From: Hirsutella rhossiliensis
Lineage: Eukaryota; Ascomycota; Sordariomycetes; Hypocreales; Ophiocordycipitaceae
Length of the DNA: 64,000 bases
Direction: 5' to 3'
Assembly: GCF_020360975.1 (NCBI RefSeq)
Contig: NW_025408673.1
Span: 1,798,001-1,862,000, forward strand
Part shown: positions 44,206 to 56,162 of the stretch, piece by piece
Layout of the letters: each line of letters starts with the position of its first letter
Numbering within the stretch: the stretch's first letter is position 1
The notes under the pieces: model-generated
Databases searched by the model: none
Told to the model about the DNA's origin: nothing
Seen by the model: the letters and a program-made list of their open reading frames with translations, nothing else
Program-made: the position numbers and the translations under genes

Positions 44206-45500
44206 ATAAGGGATTTTTACTAGCCCCTCTTATAGTACTATATTTACCGCTTCTTTTATAACTATAATATCTATAGCTATACTAAGATTTAAAGGGCATA
44301 GCTTAAAGGGCTACTTAAGTAGCTTTTAGTACCTAACTAATTCTATATATATATATAGATAGACTTTATAATAAACCTTCCGCTTATAAAAGGCGGTAAC
44401 CGCTATATATAGGTAATTAAGGACTAGTTTAGTAAATTAATAGTATTAAAGCTAATACTATTTATAAATATAAAAGCTTATATAAAGCGCTTCCTATAAT
44501 ACTAGGCCCGCTTATATAGCTAGCTAACCTTTTTTATAAGTAATAAAAGATTAAACTAAACTAGCCGCTTTTAGTAATACCTATACTAGCTACTTTAAAT
44601 TATATAGCTACTTAGTATAGCCTATTACGTATAGACTAATAAGGGACCTAAGAGGGTTAACTAAGAAGTATAGGCGTATTTATAGGTAGTAATAGCCTAT
44701 AACTAAGTTAACTAAGACCGCTAGCTCCTTATAGCCTAGCTTATATTAAATAGTAAACTATAGTCCTTTATTAAGATAGCTCCCTTCTTTACTATATATA
44801 GCTTTACGCTACCTTCCTTAATCCTATTCGCTATAGATATAGTAGTAGAGTAATATAGTAGTTCGTCCTTAAAGAGCCGCGCCTCTACGTTTATATAAAA
44901 GCTATAGGAAACTATAGAATACTACTAATCCGCGATAGCCGCCTTAGTATAAGATTAAGAGCAGTATGCTAATAAGACTAAGGCCCTAGTAGATAGGTTT
45001 ATAGTAAGAGATAAGGTATAGCTTAACCTCTATAACTATAAGTTAGCGCGGCTAAAAAAGAAGCTAGATTAACTATATATAAAGTTTATAATATAAAGGG
45101 TTATTAGCCTATAAGTAGTAGAGCTTAATAATCTTTTAATAGGGGTTTATAATAAGATTAATATTAACCTCCTTTACTAAGCCTCCTTTAACCCGCTACC
45201 TATATATAAAGTAGCGGACGCTTAACCGCTTACTATTAAAGTAAAAAGGGATAATAGATTTAAGGTTAAGGAGATATAGGCCGTATACTAAAAGAAGGTT
45301 AGCTAAGGAAAACGCTAAGAGGTTCTTATAAAGTAGCGCGGGTACCTTAACCTAACGTAGGAACCTATATATAAGTTTATAAGAGCTATAGCCCTTAATA
45401 AGTTTAAGGCCCTATATAGACTAATAGATAAGAATAATAGACTAGTAGACTACTAGTAATAGCTTAGGCTAGGACTATAAAGTAAGTAAAGTAAAAGGGG
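44206..45500 (+). pseudogene. D2 pol, right part: integrase and chromodomain
   Basis: This continues D2 after B1: RDFY.PPL, integrase core traces with a TYSLLRIDQQ-like block near 44610-44660, and a chromodomain at about 45250-45420 (FKVKEI...EVLIK.RGYLNLT.EPIYKFI.AIAL.KF). The chromodomain resembles that of H (ALVRWTGYAEPTWEPVEWL). AAAAGGGG at 45493-45500 could be the polypurine tract. A 3' LTR is not evident; ORF-X begins within about 90 bp. Confidence 0.75.
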
Positions 45501-45584
45501 TAGTTATAGTAAAATAAGTATAATAGTATAAGTAAAGATAAAAATAGCGTTTATTATAAGGCAGAGCCCTTAAACTACCTAGGC

Positions 45585-46427
45585 CTATTCCTTATTATTA
45601 TTATTACCCTTATTATTATTATTATTATCCTTATCCTTATCGGCCTCCTCCTTTTTATTAGTAGCGGCGGCGCTCTCTAAGGCGCTAAGGCGGCCCTCTA
45701 AGCCTATAAGCTAGTCGGCGGCGGCGGCGGCTTTAAGGGTAAAGGGGCGGCGGCTAGCGTTAGTAGCGGCGGTAGGGGCGATCGCGGTAGTAAAGGCGGG
45801 CACGGCTAAGGGGACCGCTAATAGGGCGACGGAAGTAGTATCCCTAGCGCTAGGTATATTAAAGGTAAAAGTAAGGGAGTAAAGGAGTAAGGACTTACTT
45901 AAGCACGAAGCCCTATCGATTAAGGGCATAGAGGTTATAGTATACGGCAACGGCGGCGGTAAGGCGCTTCTTAATAGCCCCCCGCGCCTACTTATATAAG
46001 CCGGCCTTTTAAGTAGACGCTATAGCGAGTAGGATAGGAGGCGCCGCCTTATAAGCGCGGCCGGCGCGCGCGTACTAATAGTAGCTGCCGCCGCGGCGGC
46101 GCCCGACCTAGTTAAAGTAGTTAAGCTCCTATAACGTATAATATATATAGGGGGCCGAGCGGGCGGCGCCGGCCTATACTTAGCGCTTATACTATAGGAG
46201 GTTAGTAGAAAACGCTTATTACGCGTGCTTAACTATAGACTTATAGGGGTAGCGGAGATAAAGGCGGGGGCCGAAGGGCTAGGCGTTATAGGTAGCGGCG
46301 GGGATAGCGTCGTTACCTTAAAGGGCGATATAAGGGTAGCTAGCGTAGCGGAGGTAGTAGCGGCGGCGGTAGGTATAGTAGTAGGGGCGTAGGTAGGAGC
46401 GGCGGTAGCGGCGGAGCTATCGTTAGC
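45585..46427 (-). pseudogene. ORF-X, main part: unknown RIP-damaged gene (join with 54241-54324)
   Basis: One minus-strand frame stays readable for about 280 codons, interrupted only by TAA/TAG codons of the type made by RIP. With the 28 codons at 54324-54241 it gives about 308 residues. The frame is continuous across the A3 insertion when A3 and one CGTGC copy are removed. The product is Ala/Thr/Pro/Ser-rich, with an early FSEYIELFVDAIL segment, a Leu-rich LIGLEGRLSALES stretch that could form a coiled coil, and a Lys/Glu/Asp then Asn-rich end (..NKKEEADKDKDNN..). The region keeps a high GC content because it is rich in GCG and GGC. I do not recognise a family; it may be a transposon ORF or a captured host gene. 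Confidence 0.5.
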
Positions 46428-46432
46428 CGTGC

Positions 46433-46689
46433 TATAAGGGAACACGTATCACGGTACGATTAGTTAGGTAGTAGAGATAGCTAGAGGTACTGCGCTATAT
46501 ATATTATATTCTCCTCGTCGTAAGACTAAAGCTTGCGAGAAGAGGGATTTTTCCTCTTTAGTCGGAGTAGCGAGTAGTCTATAATATACGAGCGGGGTAG
46601 GCACGATTCCCTGCCGATACCCTACCGATATATTAGTACTACGTACCCGAGTGCTTTATTAGCCTATACCTCCTAGTAGCGCTCTTATA
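46433..46689 (-). repeat. A3 3' LTR (257 bp)
   Basis: The plus-strand view runs TATAAGGGAA...GCGCTCTTATA. It differs from the 5' LTR (53984-54240) at only a handful of sites, mostly C/T or G/A. Confidence 0.9.
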
Positions 46690-47070
46690 ATTATCTCCCC
46701 TCCTATATAGACGTCTCGGCTATATCTTTAATATATATTACTTTCGCTACGCTATGTATATTCGGTTAGGAAGAGAGGTAGTTTCGGTTATATATCGCGC
46801 GTATACGCCTATATAAGTATACGTTAGTCTACGCTCTATAACGTTAATAGTTATTATATTAGCGGTTGCCGCCGAGTAACCGTTGCGGTATCGCCTATAT
46901 ATTAGCCGCGTAACTATAATATAAAGAGCGTGCGTATATATCTCTTACTTCTTCTATTTTCTTTTCTTCTTTAACTCTTCCGCTTATAATTACCGTAGAG
47001 TTTTACGCCTTTTTTTATTAATCCCTTATACCTTTTTATATTACTTTTTATCGACGATTTATTAACGATA

Positions 47071-48640
47071 ATACCTTCTACGCCGAAGAAGATAAAGAAC
47101 CATAACGCCGATTTCCTACGCCGTATACGGGAGTAGGTAGCGGCGGGTTCGCCCTCGAAGCGTAAGCGATCGGCCTAAAAGTCTCGTAGCGACGCTAGTT
47201 CCCCCTTAGCGAAGAGAGCTAAGAAAGGTATAGGGGAATCCTAGTTCTAGGAGACTTTTAGTCTAAGACCTAACGTTAGCGAGGGTCGTGCCCCCGTTAC
47301 CCCGCCGAGTACCCCGACTCCGACTACCGATAAGCCTGCCTCTACGGGCCCGGGAACTCGTAAGTCTATTACCCCCGTTAGCGATACTAATGCTAGTAAG
47401 GAGATCGTGCCTAGGCGCTCCTAGGTAAGTGCCGATAACCCGGCTACTCCGTCTCGATAGGGCGGCTCTAGCTAATAGGAGATCGTCGCCTAGGCCGCTC
47501 CTTAGAATAAGTAGGCCGATATTAATAACGAGGCTTAGCCGAACGAGGGCTAAGACTATCCCGATACCTAGCTAAACGAGGGCTAAGATAACGATAACGG
47601 TAATAATAGAGACGGCCGCGATCCGACTCCTCTTACTAATAAACCCGAGAACGGCGGCGCTAGAGACGAGGGCACCTAAGCGGCGGCACGAGGCGGTCGC
47701 GCTCCTACGAAGAAGCGCACCCGATCTAAGGCTAAAGCCCGCCCGATTAGGGCCTATAGGGTTATCCCTCGTAAGCTCTAGTATATATATTGTTTTAGGA
47801 CGGTCGTTAAGGAGTATAGTACGACCGAGCCTAAGCCTATAGAGGTGCTCTCGATTAGCTATATTTTCTCGGGGGTTTCCTCGACGCGCTATAAGTAGTG
47901 CTATAGACGTGCCGCGACCTATAACTAGGTAAGTTTCCCCTTAACTTTAAATATTACGATTAATAAGCTAATCCTTTTTAAGGCCGCTACTCTTATATCT
48001 AGTAACCGGGCCGATATAGTCGCTATCGTTAAGCACCTACGCGAGCTTAATAAGCTAAAGACCGGTAACGAGGATGCCGAGGACGATAGCTCGGACGTAG
48101 GCGTGCTCGTTTTTAAGGAGGCTAATCGGCGCCGTCTTACTATTGCGGTATAGTATTTAGCCGAGGCTTTTAACGCCGCCGAGACGGCCTATCGTAAGTC
48201 CTTTAGGACTATAGGTATATAGAAGTCTACTATTATAAGTTTTATCCGACCCTTTTATTAGCGACCGCCTAACGATATACTAGGTCGAGCGTGCCGACTA
48301 CCGTACGCTAATTAATAAGCGCCGCGAGCTTATTATTCGCTTTAACCCCGCGCCCCTATTCGATATCGCCCGTATAAGCCTAGAGTACTAGGCCTAGGAA
48401 TCCCGGTTAAAACTCCGCCTTATCGACGGCGATATAGGCTATACTTTATAGTAATACGCCTTATTATTTACTAAGGCCGAGGTAAGTACTATGCTAATAG
48501 AGATAGGTCTCGACGCGGAGGATAAGGAAGGAGCGGAGGATAGGGTGGTTCCGGTATTTCTAGAGGTATTCGGTATAGCGGAGGGGGCGCCTCGGTTAGT
48601 TCCCGCTATACCGGCGAAGAAGAGGGGTGGTCGGAAGTAA
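47071..48640 (+). pseudogene. Antisense ORF of family A (copy in A3)
   Basis: This lies between pol and the 3' LTR on the strand opposite to gag-pol. The putative start is ATA at 47071 (ATG before RIP) and the end is TAA at 48638-48640, 1570 bp, the same length as in A1. The N-terminus reads PSTPKKIKNHNADFLRRI, then a KRKR nuclear-localisation-like cluster, a low-complexity acidic part, SKAKARPIRAYRVIPRKL, and a conserved region (..LTIAV.YLAEAFNAAETAYR..). After one frame change between about 48190 and 48280 it continues ERADYRTLINKRRELIIRFN and LKLRLIDGDIGYTL and ends PAKKRGGRK. The frame change may mark an intron, since GTAAGT and AG signals are nearby. A 54-bp in-frame GTAAGT...AAG stretch near 47930-47983 could be another. 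I recognise no domain. Confidence 0.65.
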
Positions 48641-48899
48641 TAGATAGGTCTTATCTTTCTTTTATTTAGCTACGACTATCCTTCTCTCCTTTATCGTTAG
48701 GGCCTCGGTAGAGTTACGGTTTAGTTTTATTTTCCTTAATAATATTTAATAAGTAGTATAGATAGTTTTCCTTATTCTCCTATTTTACTATTTTATATAT
48801 AGTTATAGGACGTTCGGGCATACCGATACGTTAACGAGTCGGTGGCGATTCGGTAGGGATTTATTACCGATTCGGTAGCGTCTCCCTACGCTAGTAGGT

Positions 48900-51800
48900 T
48901 TCCCTACCTTACTTAATCTTATGCCTCTTTTTCCCGGTTAAGCGAGTAGTATATTCTTTAATAAGGTCTTAGCTATTCGCTATATCTTTAGCCTCGACCT
49001 ATTAGTTATACTTAGCTAGCTATCCTTTCTATTTAATAAGGAAAAAGGTATCGCCCTTAGATCTCTTTCGGTCTTTAATCTCTTAGACTTCCTATTCGCC
49101 TTCGTCGTCCTCTAAGTCTAGTATCGGTAAGGTTTCGCTATCTTTATAGGTGCCTTTACGCTCCTTCTATAGCTCTAAGAGACTAATATAGAAAACGTTA
49201 TAGAGGCGTAAGTACTTCTTAGGGAGTGTAAGACGATATACTTACTTTCTAATAGCTTATAGGACCCGAAACGGTCTAATATACTTAGGTAAGAGTTTTC
49301 TTTTTTCGTCCTTAAGGCATAAGTTCTTTGTCGATAATACTATAAGGTCTCTTACTTTTAGTATAAGCGGTTAGTGCCTTAAATTATAGTATTTCGCTTA
49401 TGATTCGATAGCCTTTCCCTAGTATTCCTTAAGCCTCTTTCGTAGCTCCTATAGCCTAGTAACTCTTGCTCTTACTTTAGGTACCCCCCTTTAAATAATA
49501 TCGTCCTCGGTATTAATATAGAAGTTTAGTTAGTAACCTATTAACGCTTCGTTAGGTAATAGCCCGGTTATCGCGTTCTTTATATTATTATATATAAATT
49601 AAGCAATATATAGGAGTAACGCCTAGTTAGTTTATTCTAAGTTAGTAAAGCATCTTAGGTAGTGCTATATAGCTTAGTTTATTCGTTCCGTTTGCCCGTC
49701 GGTTTACGGGTAAAATGCCGTCGATAGCCTACGTTTTACTTATAAGATAAAATAGAGATCTAACTAGAACTTACTTATAAATAGGGACCCTCTATCTAAG
49801 ATAATGCCTTTCGGAGGTCTATATACTAATTTAACTTAGTAATAGAATAATTCTACTAGCTCCGGGGCTATTATTATCTTAGAGATAGGAAAGAAAAGGC
49901 AATACTTAGTATATCGGTCTATAATTACTAAGATCGTATTAACGTCTCGTCTATTATACTATACTTTAGGCAGACCTATAGTAAAGTCTATTAATAATTC
50001 TTCCTACGGTCATATAGGATATAGTAACGATTATATAGTACTATAAGGGCGATGCCTCCTAGACACTATACCTTAATATACTAGGCATAACTAGACGTAT
50101 TTATTTACGTCTTTCGTTATTCTATCTTAGTAGAAGTTCCTCGCTAGTAGTTTGCTAGTACGTCGGGAGCTAAAGTATCCTTCTAACGGATCGTTATAGA
50201 AGAGCTATATTAGCTCTTACTATAAGGCTACCTCTAGAGGCACTACGATACGACCCTTCTATAGTAGTAGTCTATCTAAGCGCACTAACTAGAAACCCTT
50301 CCCTTTTAAGAAGTCTTCGGTCTCCTTTAGCCTACTAATCGCTACGTTAACCGACTAAGTACGTTTTAGTAACTCTAGTAACGGTTCTAGAACTTCTGCT
50401 ATATAAACCTTTATATAGTAGGCCGCTTCTTTAGCGGTCTTCCTTAAGAGTAACTATTTATAACTAGCTCTCTCTTTAGCTTAATCGGCTAATCGTTTAG
50501 GTCTCGCGCCTAAATTATTATAGTTTCGCTATAGATAAGCTTATATATTTTCCTTATATAAAGGCACTTTACTACGCTTATATTAACTCGAGGTTAAATA
50601 TCTCTTTGCCTATAAAAACGCCTCGTTATTTCTCTATATAGATACGGTGTTAATAGTAGCTAGCTTCGCTTATAGCTCCGGTAATAGTTCTATAAACGGG
50701 GGCTTCTTACCCTCGTATCTAGGCATTCTTAATAGCGCGTCCGCCGGGTTAGATTTACCTATATAATGCTTAATCGTAAAGTTAAATAGTGCTAAATATA
50801 TATACTATCTTACTTACCTCCTATTTAGGGAGGTCTAGTATATAAACGTCTAGAGGTTATAGTAGTCCGATAATACCTCTACTTTATACGCTGCCCCTTT
50901 AACGTAATATCGCTAGTGTTTAAATAACTTAACGATAGCGAAGAGTTCTTAGTCTAGAACACTATAATTAAGTTCGGCTCTAGTAAACTTCCTTAACTAG
51001 AATGCGATCGGATAGTAACGCCCTTCGTTATTAGGTTAAGAGATAATCCCTACTATCGCGAATTGCGATATATCTATTTCAATATAAATACGTCTTTCCG
51101 GATCGTAATATCGGAGGAGTAAGGCTCCTTAAAAAGCATCCTTAAGAGCTTAAAACGCTGCCCTTTCGGTAAGGTTTAGCTTTATACTCCCTAGCTTCTT
51201 CCTATTCTTACTCCCCTTTAGCAATATAGTTAAGGGCGCTATAACTCCTAAGTACCTATATATAAATCGTCGGTAAAAATTATAGAACCTAAGGAAAACC
51301 TAAATATTATAGTAGGTTATAGGTTTAGGCTATTAGGCTATTGCCTCTACCTATCGAGGGTCTATCGATACCCTATCGATAGATAATATAAACCTAAGGA
51401 ACTCGACTAACTATTAATAGAAGATATACTTCGATGGTTTTATATAGAGCTCTATAGCCCTTAGCCTTTCTATTACTTATCCTAAGTATTTAGTATATTC
51501 TTCTCTTATTTTAGAGTATATAAGGATATCGTCGAGGTAGACTACGTAGATTATATCTACGAGCCCCTCGAGCGCCTAATAGATATAGCTCTAAAACGTA
51601 GCTAGTGCGTTAGTAAGTCTAAAGGGCATTACTAGGTATTCGAAATATCTATAACGCGTTCGGAAAGCGGTCTTCTATTTATCTCCTTCCTAAATTCGAA
51701 TACGTTAATACGTATTCTATATATTAATCTTAGAAAAATACTTAGCTCCTTAATAGCGGTTAATAATCTCCGAAATAAAGGGTAAAGGGTACCGATTCTT

Positions 51801-52700
51801 TTACGTAACCTAGTTAAGTCCTTAGTAGTCTATATATAGCCGTAAGGTGCTATCCTTTTTTAGAACGAAAAGGATAGGCGCCCTGGCTAGGCTCTTTAAC
51901 TCCTAGATTATTTTCCTTTTTATCGCGTCTTAGATCTAGTCGCGTAATACTTAGAGTTCCCTTTACGATAGAGGGTAAATCGGTCTATAAGGAGGTTCTA
52001 TATTAAGGATTAAATTAATTAAGTAATCCGTTCCCTTTCTAGCTAGTAATAAATCGGATTTATTAGCTAAGAAGGTATCTTTAAACTAGTAGAGAGTCGG
52101 TAGGATTTCGGCCTATTCTTCCTATAGAATCCCTTTATCTTCGTCTTTATCTAGTAGTAGGATTAGCTTAGGATTAAGCGCTATTATATATACCCTTACT
52201 TCGTTCCTATATTCCTAAAGGAATCTACGGGGATTCTATAGGGTTTCGCTGCCTAGTTAATACTTAAACTACTACTATCGTTTCTATAGGATAATATAGA
52301 TATATTTATCCTCTAAGGTAGTAACCGATAAAAGGATTAGTACCCGATCGTTTAGCGTTAACTTATCGGTACCGATATAAAAACGAGTGATTATCTTTTC
52401 GGTGCCCCTTATATCTATTATTCGGAGCGGCACTAACTATACTCTATACTCCCTTACCCTACTATTATTAAGCCCTAATAACTTAGGGTATAATAGCGCT
52501 ACTTATAGCAATCCCTGCTATTAGGTAAAGTATACGTCTACGAGGTTAACGGTACCGTAAGTATCTAAGTATACGGGGACTTTAGTAGGGTTTCGCCCTA
52601 ATATTATTATAGGAGTTTTAAGTAACTATCCTATAGGTATTAAGTTTACTAGGGGAGAGGCGTTTACCCCGATATCTTACCTTTTCCCTATTTTACGGTA
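48900..52700 (-). pseudogene. A3 pol: protease, RT, RNase H, integrase, chromodomain
   Basis: The catalytic RT box is intact: YLDD at 51528-51539, preceded by DIIYVV. The chromodomain lies at about 48985-49110 and pairs with 4670-4800 of A1. Integrase occupies roughly 49500-50700. Stops from Gln and Trp codons still break the frame, but fewer His and Asp codons are lost than in A1. Family: Ty3/gypsy chromovirus. Confidence 0.8.
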
Positions 52701-52719
52701 TTAAGTCTAAGAGTCTTCG

Positions 52720-53900
52720 CTAGGGTTTCTACCTTTAGAGAATTAGTATATTCTATAGATAGGTGTCCCGGCTTATTATATTAGAAATATATAATTCCTA
52801 ATCGAGTAGAAGATCCTCTTCCTTAGTAACGTCCCCTAGTTCGGCCCCTAGTAGGTATATCGCTAGCTTACTAGTTATTAGTCGAATCGGTGGTATTTCC
52901 TTAACGATTCGGCCTAGCTTATCGGCCTCTCTAATTCCTTCCCCTATATATACCGCCTCGGGGTGCAGCACTACTTCTATTCCCGGTTCCTCTAGGGGTA
53001 GAAGTAGTATTAGTACGTCGCCTCTTATTAGTAGTAGTATCCTAATATTATTAGGCGACTTATATAAGCTCTTCCTATTAATAGGTATAGATAGGTATTA
53101 AATAGAGGTTAATTTAGTCCCGAAGTTATAGCTCTAGCTTAGCGAAAAACGTAAGAGCACGCGCCTTTTCTAATAGGCGTTCGAAATGCCTCTCTAAGGA
53201 GTTAAGGTATAAGCTAAACTCTAGGGGGGACTAGCCTTCTCGTTAGCGAGCCTCCTTTAATTACGTCGCTAATAGTATCTCCCTATTTATAGCATCCTTA
53301 ATTAAGATAAGTATCTATTCCTTAAAGTATGCCTAATCCGTGCTATATTTAGTTCGGTTAATCGGCGTCTATTCTTTAAGGTATCGGCGCTATCTCGCTT
53401 TATAGTCGCTATATATATAATCTACCGCGTAGAGGATCTTCATTTCGTCGCGACGAAAGCGTCTAGGCGCTGCCCTAAAGGCGTCCTTTAGATCGTAAGT
53501 CTAGTCTAGACGTTTCCGTGCATTAGTAGGTTAGGATAATTAAGCGATGTTTTTGATCTTAACCTCGCTACCGCGACTGCCGTCCGATTTAGGGGAGTAG
53601 GACCGTCGACGCTTCCCCGAACGGATAGCGATAGCACTAGCGCGTTTAGCAATTTCCTCCTCTAATTATATAACGCGATCTTATAGGCGTTTCGTCTCCT
53701 CTAGCTCCTTAACGCGCTTTTATAGGGCCGTAAGCTTTTCCTTACGAGACGGTTATCTTACGCCTACGGGTAGCGATATCTTCGATATAGTTATAACGCT
53801 GTCTATAGTAGGGGTCTATTCTAAGGATACGTCTTCCTATTCTTCGTCTCCCGAGTAGATACTCGATATACGTAACGAAGAGGCCTCGACTAGTTAACTA
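52720..53900 (-). pseudogene. A3 gag remnant
   Basis: The minus strand shows the zinc-knuckle block NKPGHLSI near 52750-52800 and the same arrangement as 1-1060 in A1 and 7350-8640 in A2. Upstream is a Ser/Thr-rich N-terminal part with RIP stops. Confidence 0.65.
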
Positions 53901-53983
53901 CTACGTCGCGCTATAGGAGCGTTACGTAGTCTTCTCTAAGTAGCTATCTCTACTAGGTAACTAAAAAGGGAAGCTTTAAAAAT

Positions 53984-54240
53984 TATAAGGGAATACGTAT
54001 CACGGTACGATTAGTTAGGTAGTAGAGATAGCTAGAGGTACTACGCTATATATATTATATTCTCCTCGTCGTAAGACTAAAGCTTATAAGAAGAGGGATT
54101 TTTCCTCTTTAGTCGGAGTAGCGAGTGGTCTATAATATGCGAGCGGGGTAGGCACGATTCCCTGCCGATACCCTGCCGATATATTAGTACTACGTACCCG
54201 AGTGCTTTATTAGCCCGTACCTCCTAGTAGCGCTCTTATA
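53984..54240 (-). repeat. A3 5' LTR (257 bp)
   Basis: It is equal in length to the 3' LTR and bounded on the right by the TSD copy CGTGC (54241-54245). Confidence 0.9.
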
Positions 54241-54324
54241 CGTGCTTAGTATAGCGTCGACGAATAACTCTATATACTCCGAGAAATAAGAGGTAGAGGA
54301 GGAGGAGGTAGATATATTTAGCAT
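54241..54324 (-). pseudogene. ORF-X, 5' segment with ATG
   Basis: ATG at 54324 opens MLNISTSSSSTSYFSEYIEL and continues FVDAILST to the A3 TSD, then at 46427 on the other side of A3 (AND SSAAT..). This ATG survives because it is followed by C and preceded by T-rich sequence. See the main segment for the product. Confidence 0.45.
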
Positions 54325-54890
54325 AAAAGTTAGTATTATAGATTATAGCCTCCTACTATATAAGGTAAGGAACTTACTAGTTAAAGTTATTATTATTATT
54401 AAGGCTATTATTACTACTATAGCTATTACTATAAGTATATATTAATAGAGCGGCCTATATAGCTAGGAATAAACTAATAGCTTAAGTAGAGTAGAACTTA
54501 CTTATTATTACTATTATTATAGTTAAAGAAAGAAAGATAAAAAAGGAAAGAAGAAAAAGGGATATAGCCTTATATACCCCTTAGTAGAGGAGGCTACTTA
54601 AGGCTAAGGGGTTAGGCAACCTAGGGCTTATATAGGTCTAGGCCGGCCGCTAGCTACCTAAGGGCATATATAATAAGTTATACCTTTATTTAAATAGCTA
54701 GCTAGCTAATAAGTATAAAGCTAGGTTATAGCTACTTAAGCTAATAAGCGCGGGGATAATAAGGCTAGTAAGGCTAGTATAATTAATAGGAAAAGGGTAG
54801 GGTAGAGCTAGTAGTATAGGCTTAATAGTATAAAAGCTATTAATAAGGTAGCGCCGCGCTATACTTAAGGGAGGGTATTATATAAGAGTC
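54325..54890. other. RIP-altered stretch, unassigned
   Basis: It is AT-rich with GCTAG repeats and no readable protein motif on either strand. It separates ORF-X from the LINE-type endonuclease. It may be the promoter region of ORF-X or the remainder of the LINE. Confidence 0.4.
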
Positions 54891-55507
54891 TTTAACTATT
54901 ATAAGTTATAAGCTTAGGCTATAGCCTAAGCTATATAAGTTATATATAGAGGGCTAGATCCTATACTTATATATATAGGCTAGCTATATATAAAAGAGCT
55001 CTATATAGCTTATTAATATTATCTTATAAATAGTACTTATATATACGCCTCTACTTACTTTATAATACCTTAAGCTAGCTTTAAAGGCTATAGGCTTATA
55101 ATCTAAGCCTATAGCCTCTAAGAAGTAAAAGTTAGCCTAGGTTAGCTATTTAAAAGGGCTATAGAAAGTAAGGTCTATAACTAAGGCCCCTTTTAAGCTT
55201 TTCTTTTAATAGGTACCTTTTATAGCTACCTTAAGGTCTATTAGTAAGGAAGCTTTATAGTAGTCGAGCTAGCTAATAAGGGCTTCTACCTTATAGGCCT
55301 TAAAGGGTTCTATAAAAGGGTTTTAATAAAGGTAGTATAAGTTAAAGTCCCTTATTAAAAGGAAGGGCTATTATAGGAGTTAGGCTATTAGTAGTAGCCT
55401 TTTTATTATAAGGGACCCTTACTAGCCTTAGCTAGCTAGGGCCCCTTTAACCTCTTTTTCGTTATATAGGTTAATAAAGGTAAACGGTTTAATGCCTTTT
55501 ACCCTTA
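54890..55507 (-). pseudogene. LINE-type apurinic endonuclease fragment
   Basis: The minus strand reads ..NLYNEKEV.GAL.., IRDFNLYYLY.NPFIEP, LIDLKVA..GTYQKKSLKGAL and VIDLTFYSPFK. These fit the endonuclease (EEP) domain of Tad-like non-LTR retrotransposons (GDFN..HP.W, then G(T)...IDL.F). No reverse transcriptase follows downstream, where ORF-X begins instead. The fragment is cut on its 5' side by E2. Confidence 0.6.
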
Positions 55508-56162
55508 TAGTTTAATAGGTAAGATCGTACCCCTATAAATATTAGCCTATTAAAGGGATAAGACCCTTAGTACTCCCCTTTTAACTTACTTCTAAGTATA
55601 CTTAAAGGCGTTATAAAGACCTCGATCGTTTAATTAAGTATCTTTCTTAATTATAGTTAATTTAAATTTTATTTTTTTCCCTTTTAAAGTAAAGGCCGCT
55701 AGTTATATAACTCTAATAAAGATAAAGAGGTATAAAGTAAAGAAATCTCTAAGACTTATATTTATAACCTAAGGCCCTTAAAGATATATATAAGACCGAT
55801 AATTAGATAATTATATAGTTAATTACTTTATTAATCCTTAGCTATATACTATATATACTTTAAGTTTATACCCTCGTTCTTATTAAAACTAGTCTCTAGG
55901 GCGTAAACTTATTATTCTGTTTTATTTATATAACGATAAGTAGCTTTATAAAGCTAAGAATACCTAGAAGATAATAGTACTATTTAGAAAAAATAAAATC
56001 TTAGGATTTAATAATTAAAGTAGTAACTACCTTAATAGCTAGAGTTAAGGACTTAATAAGGCGATAGACTTACTAGGAAATAAATAATTAAATAATGCCT
56101 TCGCTAACCCTTATAGTATAGTATTTATATACCTAGGAAGCTTACTAGCTATAACGCTAAAG
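55508..56162 (+). mobile_element. Element E2: 5' LTR and start of gag of family E, cut by B2
   Basis: It starts TAGTTTAATAGGTAAGATCG and is the inverse of 29640-30260. The gag start is near 55960-56157. B2 begins at 56163. TAAAG at 56158-56162 would be the left TSD copy, but the other side is beyond the window. Confidence 0.7.

Larger units (their letters stand above)
46433..54240 (-). mobile_element. Element A3: complete family-A chromovirus, TSD CGTGC
   Basis: It is 7808 bp with two 257-bp LTRs and a perfect TSD, CGTGC, at 46428-46432 and 54241-54245. Minus-strand order is the 5' LTR, gag, pol with chromodomain, an ORF on the opposite strand, then the 3' LTR. It is better preserved than A1 and A2 (YLDD intact) but still shows near-total loss of CA and TG. 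It is inserted in ORF-X. Confidence 0.92.

Noticed and set aside
46233..46445. 70-codon minus-strand ORF starting MFPYSTANDSS as an intact gene
   Set aside because: Its first codons come from the A3 LTR; it is the interrupted middle of ORF-X.
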